Assembly (NCBI GenBank): GCA_021234155.1
Contig: JAJEKV010000002.1
Location: 15,105,428-15,169,427 of the forward strand
Reading direction: 5' to 3'
Source of the DNA: Isoetes taiwanensis
Lineage: Eukaryota; Streptophyta; Lycopodiopsida; Isoetales; Isoetaceae
DNA: 64,000 nt
Under the pieces are notes generated by a model, which did not search any database, was not told the DNA's origin, and saw only the letters and a list, made by a program, of their open reading frames with translations. This document shows, piece after piece, positions 56,777 to 64,000 of the stretch. The position numbers were made by a program, and so were the translations under genes. The first letter of the stretch is position 1; each line of letters starts with the position of its first letter.

Positions 56777-57763
56777 TTAGGCAACATTCTTGGAATTGAA
56801 ACCATGCCACACTTCTAGCCATGATTGGATATCAAGGCAGAATTGCAAGTAAGTTGCTTTTACGTCCAATTACATGCGCGTCCAATTACATGCGCGAGCC
56901 CAATCTAACAGGCGATCGAGCGAACGAAGCCTGGATTAATGAGAACTCAACTAAGTAAAGCAAGATTATCAGGTCCAGCAGTGTGGGACAAACTCTAAAA
57001 GCCTAACAAGTATATTTCCTGCATAATTTAAGCCAGGCGGAAAGGGCCTATGAAAATCTAGATTTCATCCGGAAAAATACAAAGAAATCCACAGATTTTG
57101 ACCAAAAAATTTCCTCGAATTTGATGCTAGCGTTCCTAGGAATTTGGCACACATCCAGAATAAGATTATTAACATCCAAACGTAAGTCCGCTGGCTCAAG
57201 TGCAATTAACATATCTACAATGGACTCTCAAGATTAGTTTAATCCAAGATTGTGACCACCAGCGCATATCCCACATGAAAATGGCTGCCCAATGCATTAC
57301 CCACACCAAAAAATCCCGCCTTCCACATTGAAGACCCAATCTCGGTTGATTTCCCTTCTTTAGCTACTTACATGTTTCCTTTCGCCTAGAGTTTCCCTCC
57401 CTCACATTTTAGATCCAGTTCCTCCCATGTTTAACAAACAATGCGTGCGCAAAATATTTATAGGTGCATCCATTCAATCGAACATGGGAAATATATCATT
57501 TTCTGGCTTCTTTGGTTGAATGGCCTTGCTATTAAGGTCAACTTTGTTGCTTTCCATGGCTGCAACATGTGTGGTAACTTAACAAGTATAGCTATAGTGG
57601 CGTCTATTAAAAAGACTGGTCTATGCAGATATATGCCATTGCAAGCTGTGGATAACATGGATGTATACATATGATATACACGAACATCAGAATTACAGCA
57701 AGTCATATAAGCACATGATATGCTTGCCATGTGCTCAGATTTCCTGAACTGCAAGGTTGGAAC
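56777..57763. other. 3' flank of the RAD4 gene, no gene seen
   Basis: A/T-rich. A short phrase TCCAATTACATGCGCG is doubled near 56,866-56,895. The RAD4 3' UTR and polyadenylation site should lie around 57,450-57,760 on the minus strand. Confidence 0.5.
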
Positions 57764-60700
57764 TTATATTTCTTCCACCTGGTAGGAAAACCCACATTGG
57801 CAGTTCATCGTCCGAATTCCAGTTTTCTCATCAAATACTTGGTATTCCTGAGAAAAAGTGTGCAAATGATCATCATTTGGAATAGCAGCCTTGATTGGAT
57901 CAGGTGATCCTTGGTCATTTTCACCCTTGGCATCAACGATGGGAGAAGTTACAACATCAATGCCATCTGAATATCCATATTCCATCTTCTCATATGTCGC
58001 CCGCAACCTCTGCCTAGTAGCAATTGAACGCAACAACTGGCGCCATCTAGTTGCAGCTTGATCTTCCTTCCTTTTCTGTATATCGGTTATCCTCGAGTCT
58101 TCCTCTTCGGCATAAGCCTGGAAGATGCACTAGAACTAATTATAATCTCGTTTGTATGAAAAAAAAAAAGGATACGATGCAACAATTAGAAAAGTTCTCA
58201 CTTCTAAAAGTGCATCCTTGAACTCCTCACACACAACAATGCCGTCAAAGATTGGCACAGTCCTCCCATGACGTATTTCAAACCCAACCATAGCAAGTGC
58301 ATAGTCAATTTCTAATCTTTTAGCAACCATGCCAATCCTTGGCAAACGCAAATGTACTGCCCCTGGTGGGATTGACTTCTCAGACCATATATCAACATGG
58401 CCCCTTGCATTCTAGGGAGAAAAAAACCACATATAGAAGTCGGAACAATTGAAATGCAGTGAAACAGGAAACTACATACTTTGGGTACTATGCCATTCTC
58501 TGCAGGTGGAGGCTGCCAAGCCTCCGTTTGCCATTTTCCATATAATGATAATAGTGGTCTATGTTTCTCTTCCATTCCCATATCATTTTCTCCAGGTGAA
58601 TTATGCTCTCTAACTACACGGGGAGTTCGTCTCACAACCTGAAGGACAAAGTACCTGTCAGTTATCAAACACTAAGCGAGCATTAAACAAGCATGTACCT
58701 GTTTTACTGGTGCTTCACCTTCCTTCACTTTAAATCCTTCACGAAGCCAATACTCAGAAGTATGAACATCTTGGACACATGTCCGTGGATAAACAGGTTT
58801 CCCGCTACAATAACCTAATACAGGACCCTTTGGGTGCAGAATCTGATATCTAGTAAGCCATCTCTCTAAGGCATAAAGATGATGATTCTTATATGCCTGT
58901 GAAGAAAAAAAGTGCACTGCTTAAAGTGAGACACCAATTACCTACTAAGTCTCCAAATATAAAACAATAGCATGAGTCCTAGCAATAGATCCTTCTTATT
59001 TGCTCACCTTCACGAAAACGCATTAGCTACTAGTGTTTCCCTAGATTTAGCCAATGGAGGAACTTCTAAAAGCAACCAAAAGGAATGGTAAGAACCTGTT
59101 GATTAGTGGGTAATGGCTCGGTAAAGGTTTTAGTCTCCAACTCCATGTCTTCCATGGCACTTCTCAATATCGAAGGTCCCTCATGAGAACTGGATTGTAT
59201 AGCCACCAGTGATGCTTCATGAGGCTTGATTGAGCTGGATGAGCAGATGGGAGCTTCTACATTTGAAGCTCGATCCACTCCATGACTAATATTTTTTGTT
59301 ACTTCTGCAGTAGCAGCTGTTTCCAAATGCTTTAAAGGAAGTAGTGTCGCATCCCACCAGCATTCATCAACACGATGGGAAGAAATCTTAGACCATGAAG
59401 AGATATACCTAAACATGCATTTCTTGTTTTAGGCATAGTTGAACTTTTAATGACAACAAACAATGCAGGACGTAATCTGTACAAAGAACACTCCTAGTTG
59501 CACCTTCCCCGAGTCCCAAACGAAACCATGAAGTAGGACACCTAGTTGATAATTTAAATTTTATAATTAGCTAGATGGCATGTTGAAAACATTAATTAGC
59601 TTTCTTGCACGTAATCACCAGCTTGAGCTAAACATTAACGTTATCTTAGATGTCTCCAGTAACTACCAACAATATGTCCTTGAGACTATTTTTACTCTCA
59701 AAGTCTCTTAACAGGAATCAACGCATGAACTTAGAAAAAAATAGAAGATGCTACAGAAGCATCAAGCATGCTACAACAACCAATCATTTGTTCACCACAG
59801 TTCAAACATGAAAAGCAATGGGTTATACCTCCGTGTAACATCCTTTGCACCATTCCCAGCAAAAGCTATAACATATCGAACAGGAAGCCTCCTACCACCT
59901 GCAGCCTGCTCAACTTTATCTGGAGCATCGATGAGCCCATTTACAGCATCCACATGTATCCACCGCCCCTCTGCACCCTCACCTCCACAAAATATTTCAG
60001 CCCAGTGCAGCATGGGACCTTTCTTGCTTGACCAAATGGCGCCACTTGAACTTCTAGACTTTGTAGGTAGATTCTTTCTTTGGGCATTCAAAGCCGGCTC
60101 AACTTCAGAGGTTCCAGAAGGTTCTATGACAACAGACGTTGCGCTCATTGCCATGGCCAACTGTAGCTCAAATTCTCTATCTCCTTTCCTACTTGATTTT
60201 GCTCTTTCGGAAGGAGATTTAGGTGTATCCATGTCATTGTGAATGCTGCCCTGTTCCGAGATTACCTTTCCTTCAGATCCTGCTGGGTATGCTGTAGCCT
60301 TCTCTTTGCCTCTTCTTTGTGCAATAGATTCCTCATATTGATGGTCCCTTTTTACAGCCTTGCCTAAAGATCCGTTCTCTATTTTGACAGGCTCTTCTTT
60401 GTTCACATTATAAGAAGGTCCTGGAACAGCTGTACGTCCAAGAACATGTGCTAGATTTGCAGCCTTACTAACCTGGGAGTTTGAACAAATTAACATGCCA
60501 TCCAAGTTTATTCCTTGTGGGTCCCAGTCTGCAGAAGCCTCTAGAGACTGAGCATCTGGTTTTATAGAAGTGACATCAAGGACACTTGTGTACCTACATA
60601 GTTCATAAAGAATTAGGCTTCGTTTTCTCTTAGGCTTCGTTTTCTCTGCACCTACTTATAAAATCCCACTATAGACTTTACAGAAAAAATAGGAACTTTA

Positions 60701-63700
60701 CCTTGTTGTACAGCCCAGAACTCGAAACAAGGCTACAGCTAATGCAGCAATCTGAAGATTCCATACATACAATGAGGGAGGAGGCATGGCAAAAATGTGA
60801 TACGATAATCAACTAAATATGAAAACTTCTCAAGATTAGACTGTTTCAAGATTAGATGTTATGTCAAAGAGCACAGACAAGGCAATTTCAACCTTGCACT
60901 GCATCATATAACTTCAGGGAAGGAAAAGAAAAAAGGTCCACTTTTCTTCTCTAGAAGGTGATGCTAAACAAGGTACCTTTGCAAATAAAACGCAGAGCAG
61001 AGATTTGATACCTCCTCTTGCGAGCCTGATCTCCTTTGTAATGCACAATGAATTTTAAAATCCAAAGGTTCATTGGCATCAGCTTTTTGTTCACATGATG
61101 GACCTTCCTCGGCCTCAGATACGTGAAATGTATTTGAAAACTGTACAGAAGAAATGAGAACATGAACTGACTCTGCAGAGCAAAGGAATGTCACTACAAC
61201 AAGATGCTCAACTCTAAAGATGATAGAGAAATTTGAGCTGCTTCATGCTTGAAGTGGATACATAATATAGAAAGGACATAAAATAGAAAGAAAGTCCGGA
61301 AAGTGGAAGAGATACTTTTTTTGTCTTCTTTAAATGTAAAACGTTGGTGGGTTAGCTGATTGGTGGCTTCATGGTGATTAAGACAACCATAAAAGGTCTA
61401 TGTCATTGTTATGATGATGTCTTATCTGCCACATCAGATTTGTGCTTACAATTGATTATTCTAACACTCTTCCTTCAACCTCTATTGGGAATGCAAAATT
61501 TCATCAGGCCAATTCCACACTTCAATTCTACCAAGAAATGGCAAGTCCTTTGATTCTTCATCTGTTGCAAGAGTTGTTTTGCACATTCAGTCACAGGTTT
61601 TGTACATTCAGTCACAGATACCAAATAGACACTTAGATCTGGAAAACTTTTCTGAGCATCATGATCTAGAGGAAATGCCTCAATCTCAAGCCAACACTTA
61701 GGATCCTACTCAATGCCATATGGACCTTCTTCAGTTTACAAACAAAAGCCTTTGTACCATATTTCTAAAGCCTTGGTGACTTTCTCATGTGCATCAAGAG
61801 CTCCATTTAAAATGCCAGATTTAACATCAAGCTGATGCATATCCCAGCAAGCAAGGGCAACGGTAGAACGAATGGTAGGGAATCCATGCGACTGGTGGAT
61901 ATCCTCCATCAGGTCAAAATTATTTTAATCTTCCTTTCTGCTTGCTAATGCATCATACTCGGTCTTATAAACTTATTTGCAACCTATAGCTTGCAATTGA
62001 AAGCAAAACCAGGTATTTATCCTCCATCAGAATAAACATTTACACAGATTCTATATTATTAATTTGGATATCCCAATGGTAGGAATTGAAGCTACAGCAG
62101 CAGGAGCAGAACTTCTTCAATACCAGAACATGAGGACTCTATTGGCGTGGAAGCACCCCATCAAATACTGGAACACTTGACGGATGCGAACGAGAAGACA
62201 GTAAGCAGAAACTTAATAGTTCCCATTTAACTTAATAGTGAACGGCAATGTGCCTAAATAATGTAAAAGTAGTTCCAATATAACAACAGGAAGAAGAATG
62301 CCACCCACCCATTTTACAATAGAATCCAAATCTGACAATTTCAATTTCTCCTTACTGAGGGGACGAATATTAGGTGGTACGACAGCAAGTAGCTCCACCT
62401 GTTTGATTATAGACATAAAGAAAATGTGAAGTGATGGAAAGCATAAGCAATAAAAAACAATCAAAAAAACCAAAAAAGATGGATCCAATGGATGACATTC
62501 ACCCTCAGCATATCCAGATTGCAAACAGCATCAACAAACCGCCCCCTCGCAAGCAGACAGAGCAAATGTGTCTTGTGCACAAGCTCTGCAAATTCCTAGC
62601 AGTAAAAGAATATGTTAACAAACAATAATATATGAGCCCTTAAGATAGAATGTTACTTTATCTTTTGCTGTAGCTCTCCGAGAAAGGGTCCTCAAACGCT
62701 TCTTTGCAGATTCTTCTACCTCAATTGTTACTTCCCCCTTCCACTTCTCAGTCGAATAGTCAGCACTCTCACCTATTTCCCAATCCAAACCATCAATTTC
62801 TAAGGAATGTGGCTCTGCACTTATGTTGTCCCGGCTTCCAGGATCAAAAGTCTGATGCTTTACATGCATTTCATCCCCTGATATCTTCTTTGTTCCTTCC
62901 GTCTCCATAGATAAAGCTGGTGCTCCACAAACAGGAACAGCATGCAAGCCAGAGTCTTTATGGTCAAATTCATTGTGAATTCCCTCATCCAATTTCCGTA
63001 TGAGGCGACTCTGAGAAGAATAGCATATTAGAGTAAAATTAAACGACGGCAATATGATAACAGAAGATAAATTGATTAATGCAATCATCCAAGTTGGAAC
63101 ATGGGATACACAGGAAAATAAAGCAGAGCAATGGAGGGAAGCTGAGCTGTGTTTCCCATTTCCATTTCCTCTGCCACATCTCATTACCACTTTCAAGTCA
63201 CAGAATAACGAGTTTAATGCATGCACAAATTAAGAAATAACCTCTTAAGGGACTAATTGTCATTGACTTTCAATAAAGTTCTCTATTAACCTGTTGAAAC
63301 TTAATAAAATTGCAGTTCTATGCACTTACATTGATTTGAGAGTTCCCTTCAGAGCCTCCTCTCTTTTTCTTATTGGCACTTGCACGATCTAGCAACTTTC
63401 CCAGTTTTTCCCTTGAGGCCTCTGCCAATGTTGCTGTTCATATGCAGGTACACAAAAGATAGGTCAATAACTAGCTCTGACCAGCATGGAACTTATTGTT
63501 CCTATGACCAGTACACCTCACGAGAATGATATGGAATTAACCAACGCACCAAATTGAACATTTATGGGAATGTATAAACTCTAACCGTGAAATAAGAAAC
63601 CATAAAAGTACCACCGATATTCTAGAAAGCCCAGAAAGAACATGTTTTCTGTGGGCAGTGGATAAAGAGTTGAGAGTCTCATTTTGACGTTTGGTAATCC

Positions 63701-64000
63701 TGGGGTTATTCTGATCAAGCGAAAGAATCGTAAAACAATTCTAGCATCTACAGCTGCTTACATGCTGCACGCTTTGTAGCTGGCGCTCCCTTGTCACATT
63801 TATGCAGGTTTTGAATGAGCGCTTCAAATGCTGTATCAGGAGCTTACATCAGGTGAATGGGAAAGGCAAATTCAGTCCTATTGAACCCAAGCTATGGTTG
63901 TGGAAGCAGAGAATTACCTGATGATGACTCCCCATTACGTTGGTTAGAAGCCGCTTCGGCGTCTTTGGCCGCCTTTCTAGCGGATCTCCTTGGAGTGGAC
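57764..64000 (-). CDS. RAD4: RAD4/XPC nucleotide-excision-repair damage sensor
   Basis: The plant homologue of yeast Rad4 and human XPC, which finds helix-distorting DNA lesions in the nucleus. Fourteen exons were read, phases all consistent: 64000-63918, 63842-63762, 63433-63330, 63010-62657, 62583-62503, 62398-62309, 61140-61012, 60751-60702, 60593-59829, 59408-59096, 58896-58699, 58638-58480, 58411-58202, 58117-57764. The start ATG probably spans the window edge, since the first base here is a codon-final G before STPRRSARKA; that gives about 990 residues. The transglutaminase-like fold includes IAALAVALFRVLGCTTR, HWAEIFC, WIHVDAVN and RYVIAFAGNGAKDVTRRY. The DNA-binding beta-hairpin domains follow: YALERWLTRYQILHPKGPVL, HTSEYWLREGF, WQPPPAENG, and GFEIRHGRTVPIFDGIVV. 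The N-terminus is basic and low complexity. No stops or frameshifts. Confidence 0.95.

Overview
The window comes from a nuclear plant chromosome, most likely a flowering plant with a large, transposon-rich genome. It carries an intron-containing RAD4/XPC repair gene, a TOPLESS-type co-repressor pseudogene, a CIPK-like kinase, copia and chromovirus (Ty3/gypsy) retrotransposons, Mutator-like (MULE) and hAT DNA transposons, and LINE fragments. No organelle or bacterial features are seen.

Bases 1 to about 23,230 read best as one minus-strand copia retrotransposon with giant LTRs. Its wrecked internal region (about 5,652-10,950: tRNA-iMet-type primer binding site, gag, part of integrase, RT/RNase H lost) is split by a 2.58 kb solo LTR with a TCAAC target duplication. 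The right LTR (10,951 to about 23,229) is interrupted by a 9.43 kb MULE (12,610-22,042) with a perfect 9-bp target duplication, CAGAAGGAT, and terminal inverted repeats of about 650-670 bp. The MULE holds a C2H2 zinc-finger gene, a second small gene with its own TATA box, arrays of long palindromes around that gene, and a minus-strand transposase with a SWIM motif. The left LTR (1 to about 5,651) carries the same MULE at the same site, minus 4.24 kb that include the transposase.

From 23.5 to 40.5 kb lie a truncated TOPLESS pseudogene, a copia gag/protease relic, a possible small secreted peptide gene, an intact but short CIPK-like kinase (28,944-30,068), simple repeats, LINE pieces and a 1,075-bp hAT element (8-bp duplication GTAGGCAC).

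From 40,489 to 53,842 is a full-length 13.35 kb chromovirus (TSD CTTTA, LTRs of about 1.6 kb, PBS, PPT, gag, protease, RT, RNase H, integrase, chromodomain) with a 5-kb leader holding repeated hairpins and unusual ORFs. A solo LTR of the same family lies at 55,169-56,771 (TSD AATAT). The right end holds a well-preserved RAD4 gene on the minus strand, 14 exons, starting at the window edge.

Where transposon sequence is present twice, most differences sit at CAG/CTG triplets, in either copy. This looks like consensus error at CHG-methylated sites, so many broken ORFs in the elements may be assembly artefacts.
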